Notes under the pieces: model-generated | The model's database searches: none | The model's input: the letters and a program-made list of their open reading frames with translations, nothing else | Told to the model about the DNA's origin: nothing | Origin: Scleromitrula shiraiana | Lineage: Eukaryota > Ascomycota > Leotiomycetes > Helotiales > Sclerotiniaceae | Direction: 5' to 3' | Assembly: GCA_028455995.1 (NCBI GenBank) | Contig: JABELC010000006.1 | Location: 2,418,001-2,482,000 of the forward strand | Length of the DNA stretch: 64,000 nt | Shown: positions 1 through 13,000 of the stretch, piece after piece | Numbering within the stretch: the stretch's first letter is position 1 | Layout: each line of letters opens with the position of its first letter | Position numbers and translations under genes: made by a program

Positions 1-185
1 GGTACGCTAGGTGATGTACGATTATGTTGTGGATATATGGGAGCTTGATGAGAAGCATATAAGAGATCTACCTACCCCTCATTTATACTTAAGATCTGTT
101 GGTACAAGAACAAGCTTTCTTGATCTTTCCCTTTTTCTTGTGTCCTTTGGATCATAATTGGGGGCGATAGCTTGATTGATTCAAA
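1..185. other. Upstream region of the sedolisin gene
   Basis: No coding region is seen here. A pyrimidine-rich stretch around 115-140 precedes the sedolisin start at 186, as is common in fungal 5' leaders. A TATA-like string occurs near 80-90 (TTTATACTTAA). Its role as a promoter is inference only. Confidence 0.3.
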
Positions 186-2320
186 ATGGTGACTTCAATT
201 ACTCGTACTGCTCTTGCGGCAGTAGTTTTTACAGCTACTTTGGTTATGAGCTCACCTATTAAAGCTCGTACTCCATATGCTGTTAAGGAAACACATTTTG
301 TACCACCTCAATGGAAGAGGGTAGGATCTGCGGTTGGGGATTCTTTGATCAATTTGCAGATTGGGTTGAAGCAGGGCCAATTTGAAGAATTGGAAAGACA
401 TCTTTACGAAGGTATGTTTTTGGAATCTTATCGTTTGTAACAACAATCAATGACTTATGTTTCATCCACAATTACGTCAAAATAGAGATCACTGCAAATA
501 ATATTCAATTACTGATGGAATTATAGTATCTGATCCAACTCATCATCGATATGGTCAACATCTTAGTGCAGATGAAGTACATAACCTTGTAAAACCAGCC
601 GATGATACCTTCGACCTTGTCCACGAATGGCTTTCAGACAACAATATCGAAGCATCAAGACTTGAATATAGTCCAGCAAAAGATTGGATTAAAATCACAT
701 TATCAATTGAAGATGTAGAAAGTCTTCTAGATACCAAATATTCTCTCTACAATCATGAAGATGGAGAATATATCGTTCGAACCCCAGAATGGTCACTTCC
801 AATCCATCTCCACGAACATATCGAAACCATCCAACCAACAACTTCCTTCTTTAGACCCCGTGCTCAAGCAAAATCAATGAAGAAAGTTAACACAATCAAC
901 GAATATCACCCTCTTCCACCATCAGCCTACAACCCACCCACTGTAGGACAAACCGCTGCAGACGTATGCAACGTCTCAGCCGTAACCCCCGATTGTCTCC
1001 GAACCCTCTACGGAACCATCGACTATAAAGTCCAATCCGCACACAAGAACAAAGTAGCACTAACCAACTACCTCGGCGAATCCAACAACCGGTCCGACAC
1101 CAAGCTCTTCCTCGAAAAATACCGCCCCGAAGCCGCCTCCGCAGCCTACACATTCGAGGTGCAAATAATCGCCGGGGGAAACAACGAGCAAGGCCAAGAA
1201 AACGCCACCGAGCTCGCCGCAGGCAAAGACCTAGAAGGAAACCTCGACTCCGAAACCATTCTCGGCATTGCCTATCCCACCCCTCTCATCGCATACACCA
1301 CAGGCGGAAGTCCCCCTTTCATCCCCGACACCCAAACACCCACCGACACCAACGAACCCTACCTCGTCTGGCTACAACACATGCTCTCGCAATCCGACTC
1401 GGCACTCCCAGGCGTAGTAAGCAACTCGTACCAAGACACCGAGCAAACCGTGCCCTATTCATACGCCCTCTCCGTGTGCAAAGGCTTCGCGCAGCTAGGC
1501 GCACGCGGGGTATCCGTCCTCTTCGGCAGCGGCGACAACGGCGTCGGCGCAGACAGGACATGCGTTTCCAACGACGGCAAAAACGCCCCCACGTACCTCG
1601 CCATGTTCCCCTCCACCTGCCCCTACGTGACGTCCGTCGGGGGCACCAAATCCATCAACCCCGAAGTCGTCGCCACCGATGCGAGAAACGGATACGTATC
1701 CGGCGGAGGCTTCTCCCGCTACTTCCCGCGTCCGAAATGGCAAGATGCCGCCGTAACACCTTACCTGGCTTCGCTCCCGGCTAACCTCTCCGCTTCCTCT
1801 CCCTTGTACAACGCAAGTGGACGAGGCTTCCCGGATATCGCGGCACAGGGATACCGATTCATAACGGTATGGAACGGGACGATTGTCCCGCTGGACGGAA
1901 CATCGGCGGCCACGCCGACGGCGAGCGCGATTCTGGCGCTTGTGAACGATGCGTTGATTGCGGCGGGGAAGAGTCGCTTGGGGTGGCTGAATCCGTGGTT
2001 GTATGGGGGTGGGTGGAGGGGGTTTACGGATGTCGTGGATGGGAGTGCTAGTGGGTGTGGGACTACTGGGTTTCCGGCTGCTAAGGGGGTAGGTCTTTTT
2101 TTTTATTTCTTTTTCTTTCTTCTTGCGTTCCTGGTTTGTTCGCGTCGGTTGCTAATATATCGATATAGTGGGATGCCGTAACTGGTTTCGGTACACCTGT
2201 AAGTTTATTTCCTTTCCCCATTCCCTCTATCCACCCCTCAACTAATCAACTAACCACACTCTTCAAACCCAGTTTTTCCCAACCATCAAAGACCTCGTCC
2301 TAAAATCCAACTCCTATTGA
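186..2320 (+). CDS. Secreted sedolisin-family serine peptidase (tripeptidyl-peptidase, S53)
   Basis: Four exons are read: 186-411, 527-2088, 2169-2198 and 2273-2320, giving 621 residues. Residues 1-22 look like a signal peptide. The first exon junction rebuilds the S53 pro-domain signature VSDPTHHRYGQHLS. The catalytic set of the family is visible: Glu at about 312 and Asp at about 316 in LEGNLDSE, the oxyanion Asp at about 412 in GSGDNG, and the nucleophile Ser at about 535 in DGTSAATP. The two small 3' exons restore the usual family ending WDAVTGFGTP followed by FFPTIKDLVL. Members are acid-active, secreted after pro-domain removal, and release tripeptides from protein N-termini or cut internally. 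Length and motifs are complete, so it should be functional. Distinguishing the exopeptidase from the endopeptidase subtype is not possible from sequence alone. Confidence 0.9.
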
Positions 2321-3211
2321 GTCACCGTTCCCCCATCATCAAAAAGTACATTGAGTCTCGGTATCATGACTTTCTGGCTGGCCATGTCAGTTTAGTATAA
2401 TTTGGCATAGGATTATATAGAGGATGGGATGGGATAGTCATGGTGATGTCTAGTTAATAAATTGAATATCAATATATGATTTATGACATTATTATGCAAA
2501 TGAAGTTACCATACGAGTTAATATAATTTGATAGTGAAGATATTTTACTTGTACTTTTTACCCATAGTATATCTAATTAAATAAATCTATCATAATTATT
2601 CAAAGTAATAACCTAATTAAAAAAAAAAAAACATAAACAAGTCCAAAATGCACTCAAACATCTCACTCCGAAATGTAAATGACATGGATACACTGGCACT
2701 CAATTCAATTTAATTCAATTTTATATCAATCAATCAATTCACTAAACAAAAAACTAAAACTATCCATATCATATCATATCATATGCTAGCTATGCTACGA
2801 TATATTCTACGTAAATCCATGCATGCAATCCCGTTGCTTTACACTGCTTTGTATTCCTAGAGCCCTACCTACATATATATATATGAACTCTTGAACCCAT
2901 CCATCCATTCCTCCATGATAGTCAAAAACCCAGAACCAAAACCAAAAGTAAATATAAATCCGTGTATATTAAAAAGAGTATTTGCCCAACCTTCAAATCG
3001 CATATCCTTGCTTGCTCGCTCGTGGTATATTCCATTGTTAATGTTCATTCCTGTTTCATCATCGTTGTTGTGTTATCGTCGTCATCAAAGTGAACTGTGT
3101 GTATGTGAGTCCACCCCATACCATATCAAGCAATAAAATATATGTATAAATCCCCTCCCCCCTCCAACTCACCCCACCCCACCCCATCCATACCATCAGT
3201 CAATCATCCTC
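2321..3211. other. Intergenic region with short tandem repeats
   Basis: There is no convincing gene. The region is A/T-rich after 2400, with a poly-A run near 2618, a CATAT tandem run near 2765-2783 and an AT run near 2872-2882. It lies between the convergent 3' ends of the sedolisin and the minus-strand gene that follows. Confidence 0.5.
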
Positions 3212-4599
3212 TCAAGCAACAATCCCCCTAACAACCTTCCCCCCCATCCCCATACCCCCCCACCTCCACCTCCTCAACCCCCCACCACTCCTAACCACCT
3301 CCCTCCCACACCCCCCATCAATCCCCAAATCGAGCACCTCCTGTCGTCCAACCTCCCTCCCAATAACATATCCCGCTCCAAACCCCACCACACTAACTAG
3401 AACCACCACCCCCGCGCTCAAAGCCCATGTTAGGAGTGTTGGCGAGAGTATTGTTTCTTCTCCGTTCATTAGATCTGCTTTCTTCTTCTTCATCGCGCGG
3501 GCTGTGGATGTGGACTTTGTGTTTGTATTGTTATTTGGAGATATAGTGGTTGTTGCTTTTCTTTTATTGCGATCCTTAGTATTAATATTAACATTACCAT
3601 CTCCCCCCTCATCACGAGAAGAAATAGAATGAGAAGATCGTGTGCGAGAAGTCGGATTAGGATCAGCAATCAAATCCGACTCAGGAACAATCCGTAAGCC
3701 CATTGGTTCGTTCTTCCCCGTATTATTCGTAATATTATTCGCGTCATTATTATATTTCGGTAGACCTCTCGCGGCAGCCGCACAAGAGAGGAGCGTTGTT
3801 AAACTAGCGCGAAGAGCAGCGTCGTGATCGATATGGCGATCGTAAGGACGTTGAGCGGAAGAGGAGGGCATTCGAGAAGGTGTGTTTCGATTTGGGTAGG
3901 AGGATGGTCGTGGTTGAGAGTGTACTTGACGGGGGAAATAAGATCCTGGGATTGAGGAACGATGGTTTGGGTTTATTTGGGATGATGGAGGATGAGAGAA
4001 TGCGTTAGGTTGGGGTGTGAATGTTTGGGGTTGAGTTGATTGTTTTCCTAATGCGGTGGCATTTTCATCATCGTCTTCTTCGTCATCTTCGGATTCGGCG
4101 TCATATGTTTCTTGAGTGGATAATCTTGGTGGTGGAGAGATATGTTCGGTGGAACTTGTTATGATATGATCTTCTTCGCTTTCACTTTCTTCGTATTCTT
4201 CTTGACTACTTGTACTGGTTTGTCTATTATTGGAATCGAAATGTGATTGTGTGGAAACTCGTCTTCTTCTTCGATGATTGGGTACTTGTGATACTCGTAA
4301 ACCAGTTGTAACTATTTCATCACCGATAGATGAAAGTGATGACGAGGAAGGCTGTGAGGATATTTCTACCCAAGATTCTACTAAATAATAATTATTATTG
4401 TTAGTGATTATTGAAGAGATTGAGGGGAAGAAGGAAAGGGGAAAGATTATATGTCAATAACCGTAAACATACCTTCATTTCGTAATCTATCTGGTACAGC
4501 ATTCGATCTAGCCATGGAAACAATATCTCTTCTATTTTGATGATTATTTTGAGATATATTATGGGAATTTTGATGAGAATTTCTATTTGATGTTGACAT
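3212..4599 (-). CDS. Conserved fungal protein with one C-terminal membrane segment
   Basis: Two exons are read on the minus strand: 4473-4599 and 3212-4380. The intron is GT-AG with frame restored at a Val codon, giving about 431 residues. The N-terminal half is Ser/Gln/Asn-rich and contains a block reading NEVESWVEISSQPSSSLSS, which looks like a conserved motif, followed by an acidic stretch (ESEDDEEDDDE). Near residue 240 is a hydrophobic helix-like block ASLTTLLSCAAAARGLPK. One strong membrane segment follows at about residues 355-380 (LSAGVVVLVSVVGFGAGYVIG), with a Gly-rich C-terminal tail. I do not recognise the family name. The layout suggests a tail-anchored or single-pass protein facing the cytosol, which is inference. 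Confidence 0.7.
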
Positions 4600-5816
4600 G
4601 ATGGTTGATAAATATTGAATAAGAAGGATATAGTGTTATGTTGTGTTATGTTGTGTAGTATGTTGAATGATGAAGGTTGTAGTATGTTGTGTTATGTTGT
4701 GGTATGATGAATGTTGAATGATGAATGATGTTCTTGTGATACCACGCAACCTATGCTGAGTACTCGTATAGATTGTTTTAATGGCTGGGTTGGCCTGGTT
4801 TGGGTTAAAAGATAAGCTTTGATGAGGTTTTGGTTGGAAGCGGTCAGATTTAGATCTTCCTTTTAGAATGTTTCAGTGAATATTATTAGTAATAGTAGTA
4901 ATAATAATAGTGATAATAGTAATAGTAATAGTAGTAATAGTAGTAATAGTAGTAATAGTAGTAATAGTAGTAATAGTAGTAATAGTAGTAATAGTAGTAA
5001 TAGTAGTAATAGTCGGCAAGTAATGGTTAAAATAAATAGGAAGTTTATTGATGAATTAATTAATTAATTAATATGTATTATAATAATAAGTTTGGTTACT
5101 TTTATCATCATGAGGGAGGAGAAGATGTTAATAGCCTCTTTTGATGAAGAGGTTAAATAAATTGTGCCTTGAAACTATGATTGAGTATGATTGAGTATGA
5201 CTGATTCTTTGAGTAGAGTATCAAAATGACCAGCTGATTCATTGTTAGATGGGATGAACAGCAATGAGAAGAGTGAATGCTTTGTTTCCTTTATTATTGT
5301 TATTGTTGTTGTTGTTGTTGGTATTATAATTAGGAAAAAGAGAATGATACATAGACTACTAATACATTACAAAGGTATTATTATTCCTCATATAATAATC
5401 TACTGCAAATACCCAGTAGATACATTTGCATGCATATATTTTAATACCTCAGATTATGTACGAAATACCTAAGATCTTACTGCAAGAAAGTGGAGTTTGA
5501 AAGTATTCCCAGAATATAGATATATCATTATGATATTGGCTTATAGCGACAATTTGTGGAGTTGAAAGATGGAGCTGGAGGAGGGAAAGGATAATAATAA
5601 TAATAATAATATGAATAAAATTATTTACTAGTAAGTACTACGTAGATTATCAACAATCAATGTAAACCTAACATAACAATCAATCAATTCAATGTAAAAT
5701 AATTAATAACAACTCCAAATATATACTTTCAGCTCCTTATTTTTGGTTCAATTTATATATATATATATATATACTTCACAAACAAAAGAAAATGCTTAAT
5801 ATACAAACATTCAGTC
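4600..5816. other. Intergenic region rich in simple repeats
   Basis: No gene is supported. It holds TATGTTGTG/TATGTTGTGT repeats near 4630-4700, a long AGT/AAT microsatellite (own entry), a GTT run near 5300-5320, a TAA run near 5592-5612 and an AT run near 5754-5773. The reading frame through the AGT/AAT repeat is a run of Ser/Asn and is treated as an artefact. Confidence 0.5.
4881..5013. repeat. AGT/AAT trinucleotide microsatellite
   Basis: About 130 bp of interleaved AGT and AAT triplets. The 3' part is a regular AGTAGTAAT nonamer repeated many times, and the 5' edge is less regular. It is likely length-polymorphic between strains. Confidence 0.9.
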
Positions 5817-7595
5817 ATGAAAAATTCAAAAAGAGAAGATGTAGAGATTTTGGTTCATACTTCTGCGCCAAGTCGAGGTGTAGATGATAAGAGATATAGA
5901 GATTTGGTGGCAGCATATTTGGATTTCGAACCGGTGTCGCGTATACAATTGAAGGATGTACCGGAGAGTGTAAGGGCAGATGGGGAAGTGGTGGATGAAG
6001 AGGTCGCAGATGAGGGAGCGGACGTTCAACCTCAAGAAGAATCATTACATTCAACCCAAGAATACGACCCAGATGCATCCTATCATCCCGATTCCTCAGA
6101 AGAACCGGAAACCAATGTGTCTGCACAACAAGAACAATTCGAAGAGAGTCCAATGAACTATATGCCATCATCCCAACTATCCTTCCAAAGTGTTTTCGAC
6201 TCTCCGATGTTTCGAGTGCGGGGTAATACTATAGCAGGATTGGAAACAAATTCGAACCAGGACTACAGTCAAGGACAAAGTATACGGGGACGTCTGCCAT
6301 CTGTGATTGATGATTCACAGCCCGGTAATGATAAAATGATTCAAGAATTCTCATCCCCAGGGAGAACTATTGAGTTATATCTTCAGCAGCAAGATAGTGA
6401 AGAGGGTTTTTCGATTCCAAGGACATCACAATATACAAATGAGAGTAATGAGAGTAGTTTAAGTTTGGAGGTTCCACAGGGACTAGATTTGCCCCTTTCT
6501 CAAAGTTCAATACGTTCGGGGATGGATGCTGTTCCTTCATTATCCCCATTACATCCCTTGACTCCACCTCCAAGAGTTCATGCAACCCGACATCGACCAA
6601 TCACCTCTTCACCATCATCCATTGCTCAATCACAACCATTACGTTTGCCATTTGCAAATAATTCGAATCTTACTGCAGCTTCTGGAAAGATCTCATCTTT
6701 TACACAACAAGAAATGATGGATGCATTTGCTGGTCACAAACAACCTAACAAAGCAGAGAATCAAAGAGTTAGTAAAAGTGCTATAAACTCAATGCATAGT
6801 TCATTTGAAAGCGCGGATATACCTTTGTCTTTACCTCCGCATGCAAATAGTGCTAGAAAACGATATAGAGTTGAATCTCATCCATCAAGCGACAGGGTGT
6901 CTAAAATTACTAAATTGGTAAGATCAGATACAACGGCAGAAACTTCGTCAGGACAACATCCTACTGTGAATACTCCTACTACTACTGTTATTGTAGAAAA
7001 CCAAACCACAAAAATGGTACTATCCGATACAACAGCAGAAACATCCTCAGGTGCAGATCCCTCCATCCAAAACCCTACCATCACCACACAAAATCAAACC
7101 ACCAATTCCCCAACTTCCACCAACCCAGTCCCATCCTCAATCCCAACAACCCCCTACACCGCCCTCACAATCCGCGGCATAACCCCCCCAACCTCCTCCT
7201 CCCCCTTCGCCCTAACCTCCACCACCATCCTCACCCCCTCCTTCCTCACCCTCCGCAACGAACCCGCTCTCTCCGACACCTACACCCCCGCACTCCAAAC
7301 CCGCGCCCTTCGTCCCCTCGAACGCGGCTACTGGCGTCTTGACACTAGCTCCTTGTCGGAAAGCCTTAGAGTTAGATTCTGGACGTTCTTGCATGCGTTT
7401 ATTACGAGGGGGAAGGCGGGGTGGGGGGTTAGCGCTGAGAGGGAGGAGGGCTGGGGGTGGGTGAGGGTTAATTGTTGGGGGGGTGTGGTGGGGGAGGTCT
7501 TTTTGGTTTGTTTTATTGGGTGTGAGAATAAGATTGGGGGGAAGAATGCAGAATGGTTGGATGCGGATGGCGTGGTTGTGGTTTCAATGATTTGA
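5817..7595 (+). CDS. Conserved fungal protein of unknown function
   Basis: A single open frame of 592 residues. The N-terminus (about residues 1-45, KREDVEILVHTSAPSRGVDD then a RYRDLVAAYLDFEP block) and the C-terminus (about 440-592) look like folded conserved parts. The middle is disordered, rich in Ser, Thr, Pro and Gln. Residues 360-410 carry two near-copies of a segment containing SDTTAETSSG. The C-terminal block (LRPLERGYWRLD, FWTFLHAFITRGKAGWGV, WGWVRVNCWG) resembles a short conserved module I have the impression of seeing in uncharacterised ascomycete proteins, but I cannot name it. GC content rises sharply from about 7140 onward. No intron is needed. Confidence 0.7.
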   Translation: MKNSKREDVEILVHTSAPSRGVDDKRYRDLVAAYLDFEPVSRIQLKDVPESVRADGEVVDEEVADEGADVQPQEESLHSTQEYDPDASYHPDSSEEPETNVSAQQEQFEESPMNYMPSSQLSFQSVFDSPMFRVRGNTIAGLETNSNQDYSQGQSIRGRLPSVIDDSQPGNDKMIQEFSSPGRTIELYLQQQDSEEGFSIPRTSQYTNESNESSLSLEVPQGLDLPLSQSSIRSGMDAVPSLSPLHPLTPPPRVHATRHRPITSSPSSIAQSQPLRLPFANNSNLTAASGKISSFTQQEMMDAFAGHKQPNKAENQRVSKSAINSMHSSFESADIPLSLPPHANSARKRYRVESHPSSDRVSKITKLVRSDTTAETSSGQHPTVNTPTTTVIVENQTTKMVLSDTTAETSSGADPSIQNPTITTQNQTTNSPTSTNPVPSSIPTTPYTALTIRGITPPTSSSPFALTSTTILTPSFLTLRNEPALSDTYTPALQTRALRPLERGYWRLDTSSLSESLRVRFWTFLHAFITRGKAGWGVSAEREEGWGWVRVNCWGGVVGEVFLVCFIGCENKIGGKNAEWLDADGVVVVSMI

Positions 7596-9200
7596 TTTGA
7601 TTTGATTTGAGAGGGAGAGGGGGAGTTGGGATTTTGTTTGTCTCTGGGGTTTTATGGGAGTTGGGTATTTGTTATTAGGATTATCGTCGTCGCTATGGTT
7701 CAATTGCATTTAAGGAGCATAAAGGTTTTCCGAGATACCATGGGTGTTTTTGCTATGGGTAATTGGGTATCAATATCATGCATAACGGAAAGCTTTTGGG
7801 GAATCATAGCATTCATGCATGTATATGCATACTGTTTATGCGATTCCACATTGAATCTTCAAACACAGGACCATCACAACACTGCGTGCAATATAAACAA
7901 TCTCTCTTCTCGTCCACTAACACTCACTTCACTTAATCATTTAGATATCTGAATACTGAATATTGCGCCCTGACTGGTATCAGATGAATCATGGATACGA
8001 TTTCAACTTGAAGGTCTTTGTCTTATTATTGTTCTTCTTCTTCTTCTTCCTACTTGTTTGTGATAATTAATCAATCAATCAATCATTGATGTCAATACCA
8101 ATATCAATACCAATACCAATACCAATACCAATACCAATATACTTCCTCCCTCCCAATCCCCACAAATCTCATATCCACATTGCAGCAGGAGTACGCAAAT
8201 CAGAATAAAAGGATGTTTTCCTACTGTAAAACATCTATTCTTTATCAGTATCATGATATGTATATATAAAATTTTCATAATTCCAGCTCTATTTCTGGTT
8301 TTGCATTGCGAAGTATTTCCTTCATCATTACTATAATAGTCATTATTGATGTCTTGATTGTTTGTACTATATGGTACTACTAGTAGTAGTTTTACGGTTA
8401 GTGCGGGGTTAGATGTCTATGGCTTTGTTTGTTCTTACTTGGTGGTTGTTTTTTAGGTATTTGGTATGTGGCATTGATGTGAAGTGATGTGAAGTGAACT
8501 ACAGTGAAATATCCAAGTATGGTATTAAATTGAAGTTTTAATCTATATGCATATACTGTGGTTCTAAATATGAAGTTTTCATATATCTAGAAGTTTTCAT
8601 CTGTATTTCTCTCGTCTTCTTTATTTTCGTATACTCTATCGTACTTCATTTAAGCCTTTTACGCTCCGGTAGTTGATACTAGTTCATCATCTAGACCATC
8701 CACTAGCTAACGGTCGAATAATAAATTAAACTTGAGATCAAATTTTGTCTCAAGCTAATGCTTTCTAGTGAAATTCAACGCTTATACTAATGAACTTTCT
8801 GTTGGACTAGACTCGTGCTAGCTGGCGTGATGTTATATATCACTACCCTTGGAACTATGAAGTAGTTAATATACTAGCTAATTATTAGGTAGTTAGAACT
8901 AGACTGGAGTGACCTCATCCGGGTAGTTAGGAAGAGAATTGACGATATATTGATGAACTCGATGACGTTTACGCTAAATGAGGGAAAATTGGGCTGTAAG
9001 TACCTGTATCTTCCCTCCTTTGAAGAATTCTTTTCTCCCATCTTAGAATTCTTTCTCCTTCGACACCTTCCATTTCCCCAGAAGCATGCGAATTCCACCT
9101 GGAGACAATAATTTTACAGCTAGGACCCTACAGTATCACATATTCAAGAAGCGAACCTGAATAGAATTCAATGACTTCCTTAAATGAACTTTAGGAAATC
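7596..9200. other. Intergenic region before the AT-rich block
   Basis: No gene is supported over 1.6 kb. Poly-pyrimidine stretches lie near 8030-8050. A CAATAC array is given separately. Base composition is ordinary until about 9180, where it falls abruptly to almost pure A/T. Confidence 0.5.
8093..8140. repeat. CAATAC hexanucleotide tandem array
   Basis: About eight copies of CAATAC in tandem, with one variant unit (CAATAT) near the 5' end. Confidence 0.85.
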
Positions 9201-9884
9201 GGCCATTTTAGTGCTTGGGTATATTAAAATTTTAAATATTGATGTATTAAATTTGTAATTAATTAAAAGTTAAATTTTATATAATATAAATTAGTCTTGA
9301 AATTTAAATTTAAAGATTAATCTTAAGTAAAACTTGGCTAAAATTCATCGATAAGTTTGAAATTATATTTAAAATAGCTTTATTATTGTTTTTATATTAT
9401 AAAGTTATTCAACTTTTTATTAATTAAAGATTTATTTAACTTTTTATCAATTTGATCTAATCTATATAAATATAGTTTTAGACTATAAAGCTATAATTTT
9501 AGATTTTATTTTTTATAAATTAATAATTTTTTATAAAGAATTATGGAATTTGAAAATATATTTATATTATTTTTTAATATATATTAATATTAGTTTAAAT
9601 ATATTAATAATAAAAAAAGTATGGAGTAATTTTAATATATTAGTTAAATTAGAAAATAATAAAATATATTAATTATTAGTATATATTAATTTTATATATA
9701 AATATAATTTTGTATATAAATATAATTTTGTATACAAATATAAATAAAAATGCATTAATTTTGTATATAAATTCTATATTAATTTGGTTTTATATAATTA
9801 TTTAAAATAAACTCAAAAATTAATGAAGAATCTAGATTGAATTTATATTAGTAAAAGATCATTTCTCAAAAATTAATTTATAAT
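9201..9884. repeat. AT-rich, probably RIP-mutated DNA 5' of the LTR element
   Basis: Nearly free of C and G, with every frame full of stops. It lies outside the 5' LTR, so either RIP spread past the element or an older repeat was already here when the retrotransposon inserted. No feature can be recognised inside it. Confidence 0.6.
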
Positions 9885-10044
9885 TGTTTGTATGACTCCG
9901 GGGTATGGAACTATACAATTACGAGTATCAATCTGTATTGTATTATTTGTTCAAGAAGTTCAAAAAGGATATTGTGCACTATTGAGGATATATATTTTTT
10001 TAATAAATATATGATATAAAATTATATGTTTGATTATATAGATA
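9885..10044. repeat. LTR copy 1 (AT-converted)
   Basis: 160 bp beginning TGTTTGTATGACTCCGGGG and ending GATATAGATA-like, where the other copy reads CAGACA. Aligned to copy 2 it keeps C and G near its outer start, where copy 2 has A or T, and is converted in its inner part, where copy 2 keeps C and G. Confidence 0.88.
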
Positions 10045-13000
10045 TTAGTAATTTTTTGAAAATTTAATGTTATATATATAAAAAATTAAATTTTATAAAA
10101 ACTATAAATTCTCTATATAAAATAAAAATAAAATAGATTTTTTTTAGTTTTTTATTATTTTAAAATTTTTATAATTTGTTTATATATAATATAATATTTT
10201 AAAATTGAATTAAGATAAATATTATTTAGATTATATATTATTATTATTTTATATTATTATTATTTTTTATATTATATTTTTTATTATTTTGTTTTATAAT
10301 AATTATATATAAATTAAATAAATAGAATTGATTATTATTTAATTGTTTTTTAAAAAATAAATAAAAAAAAATCAAAATTCTTTTTTATACTTAATTTATT
10401 TATTGATTTTTATTAATATTTTATTTATATTAATGAGTTTTTTTAATATTAAATAAAATTTTATTTTTATTATTATAGTTATTAAATTATTATTGTTATT
10501 AATTTATTATATTTCTATAATCTTTTTATATTTATATGATTAATATAATATTATGATATTGATTATGAATCATCTTTTAATTATTATTTTAAGTTTAATT
10601 AATAATTAAAATAAAGAATATAAATTAATATAAATGATTAATAGTAGAATATAATTATTAAAAATTTTATCAATTATATTTTTAATAATAATTATTATAT
10701 CAAAATCGAGAATTATTATATAAAGTTTTAATATCAATATGATTTAAATAATATATTTATATTTAATTGAAAATTAATATATAATATTTATATTTTTATT
10801 TTTATTTATTAATATGATAATATATTCAATTTAAAATAATAAATCGCGATTATTAATGTATAAAGCATCAATAAATATATATATATAAAAAATATCGAAA
10901 TTAAATAATATAAATCAAAGTTTTTTTATTAAATTTTTTTTTTATTATTATATATATTTATTAAATATTTTTATATTTTTATTATCTAGCTTAATATTTT
11001 ATATAATTTATATTAAATTAAATAAAGCCTTAAATTAATAATAGATTATAATATAAACATTGCAAGTATATTATATAATATATTACTTTTTTAATATTAT
11101 ATTCTTTTAAAATCTATTATATATTTTATATATATTAATATTAATGTTTTTAATTTGCTTTATATTTTTATATTAAAATTTTTGATTTATTATAATCATT
11201 AAATTTTTTAATAATATTAAATCATTATTAAATTTAAATAAATATATTTTAATTAATTACTTTTATTTTTTATATAAAAATTTAGTTTTTTTTAAATAAT
11301 ATTCTTTTTTACAAATAAATTGCTTATCAATAATAATTAAAATATTATTAATTTATATTATTATAATTTTAAATTCTTGTTTTTATATATTTAATAAATA
11401 AAAGTTATATATCAATATCGTTATTTTAAATTTTATAATGTAATAATCTAAATATATATTAAATTAATAATTTTTTATCTTTAAAATTTTATATAATAAT
11501 TATATTATATAAAATATAGTTTTTAATAGATATTCTATTTCTAAAATTATATATATAAAAATAAAATGCATAAATTTCGAATTTGTTTATATATATATTT
11601 GAATAATATTATATAAATAAATATTAAATATATTGTTGTTTTCTATTATTATTATAATAATTATAATTATTAATATTAATTAATAAATTAAATATTATAT
11701 AATTAAAGATTATATAAATATAATATATTTTTCTATATTATTAAAACTTTATATAATAAATCTCGATTTTTTATATATGTTTTCTATATTTAAATGTTTA
11801 AATTTATTAATCTATTTGTATTTGAAAATCTTTATTTTTATTAAAATTTCTTTTTATTCTATTATTTTAAATATATCAATTTCCATTAATTTATTTAATT
11901 TCTTTTTCTTTGATTTTATATACATTTTATTTATTTCTTTTTTATTATATTTAACTTATTTAATAAAAAAAACATTAATTAAATATATAATATATTTGTT
12001 ATTTAATAATATTATAATATCTAATAATATTTTTTTAAAATCTTTATTTTCTATATATAGTTTAAATCATATTTTTTATTATATATTTTATTAAATATAC
12101 TAATAAAATTGAATTATTATTGATAATAATATATTAAAATTTTGATCTTTTCTTAATCTATCATATCTGTGAATTACTAGCTCAGATAGTTTGAATATCG
12201 CTATTTTTAATATTTTTTAAACAATTAATTAATTATTATTATTATTTATAGATATAGATAATGTATAGTTTTTTATATATAGTATTAATAATATTAGTAT
12301 TAAATTAATAAATTCCCTATAATATAAACAAATCAATATTAATCATATTATTATAATATAGTTATTTATATTGATTTTACAATTTTTATTTTTCATTAAT
12401 TTAAAAATATAAAATTTTATTTATTTTCTTTTTTTTATTCTAGTAATTTCTTTATATATTAGAATTTTTAAATATATTTTCAAATTATATATTATATATA
12501 TAAATAATATATTTCATTTTTATAATATATTTTTTATTGATTAAATTATTTTATATTTATAGATTTTATCACTTATTTCTTATAATCTCATTATTTGATC
12601 AATAATAATTTTTATTAATAAATTCGATTTTCCTATATATATAAATATATTAAATATTAAAAATGTTGGAATTAATTTATTGAGGCTTATTAAATTATTT
12701 ATAATCTTTATCATCATTTATAATATTTGCTTTTTTATAAAATTAAATTATTATAACTTATTTTATAGAATCTTAAATGCTTATTATATAATTTTATAAT
12801 ATTATTCAATTTTATTAATTAACTAATAAAATTTTATAAAAACTATTTTTATTTTGATTATTATAGTGTTTATATATTTATTGAATTTTTTTATAATAAA
12901 TTATATATTTATATTAATAATAATATAGTTTAAAAGTTCTATATAAATATTAATCTATTTAAATCGAATTATATTTCAAATATATCTTATTAAAAAGTTG

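Noticed and set aside
1319..1784. Arg-rich open frames on both strands inside the sedolisin gene
   Set aside because: Shadow frames produced by the GC-rich third positions of the real coding sequence.
4876..5067. Ser/Asn repeat protein over the AGT/AAT microsatellite
   Set aside because: Only a trinucleotide repeat read in frame, with no leader, conserved ends or splice partner.
8900..9200. CRISPR-like or phage-type repeats
   Set aside because: No regularly spaced identical repeats were found, and the gene structure is clearly eukaryotic.
11777..12094. 105-codon frame in the AT block resembling a hydrophobic membrane protein
   Set aside because: The residues are F, I, L, S, N and Y only, as expected from near-pure A/T sequence. 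I also considered mitochondrial DNA, but LTRs with a target duplication explain the block better.
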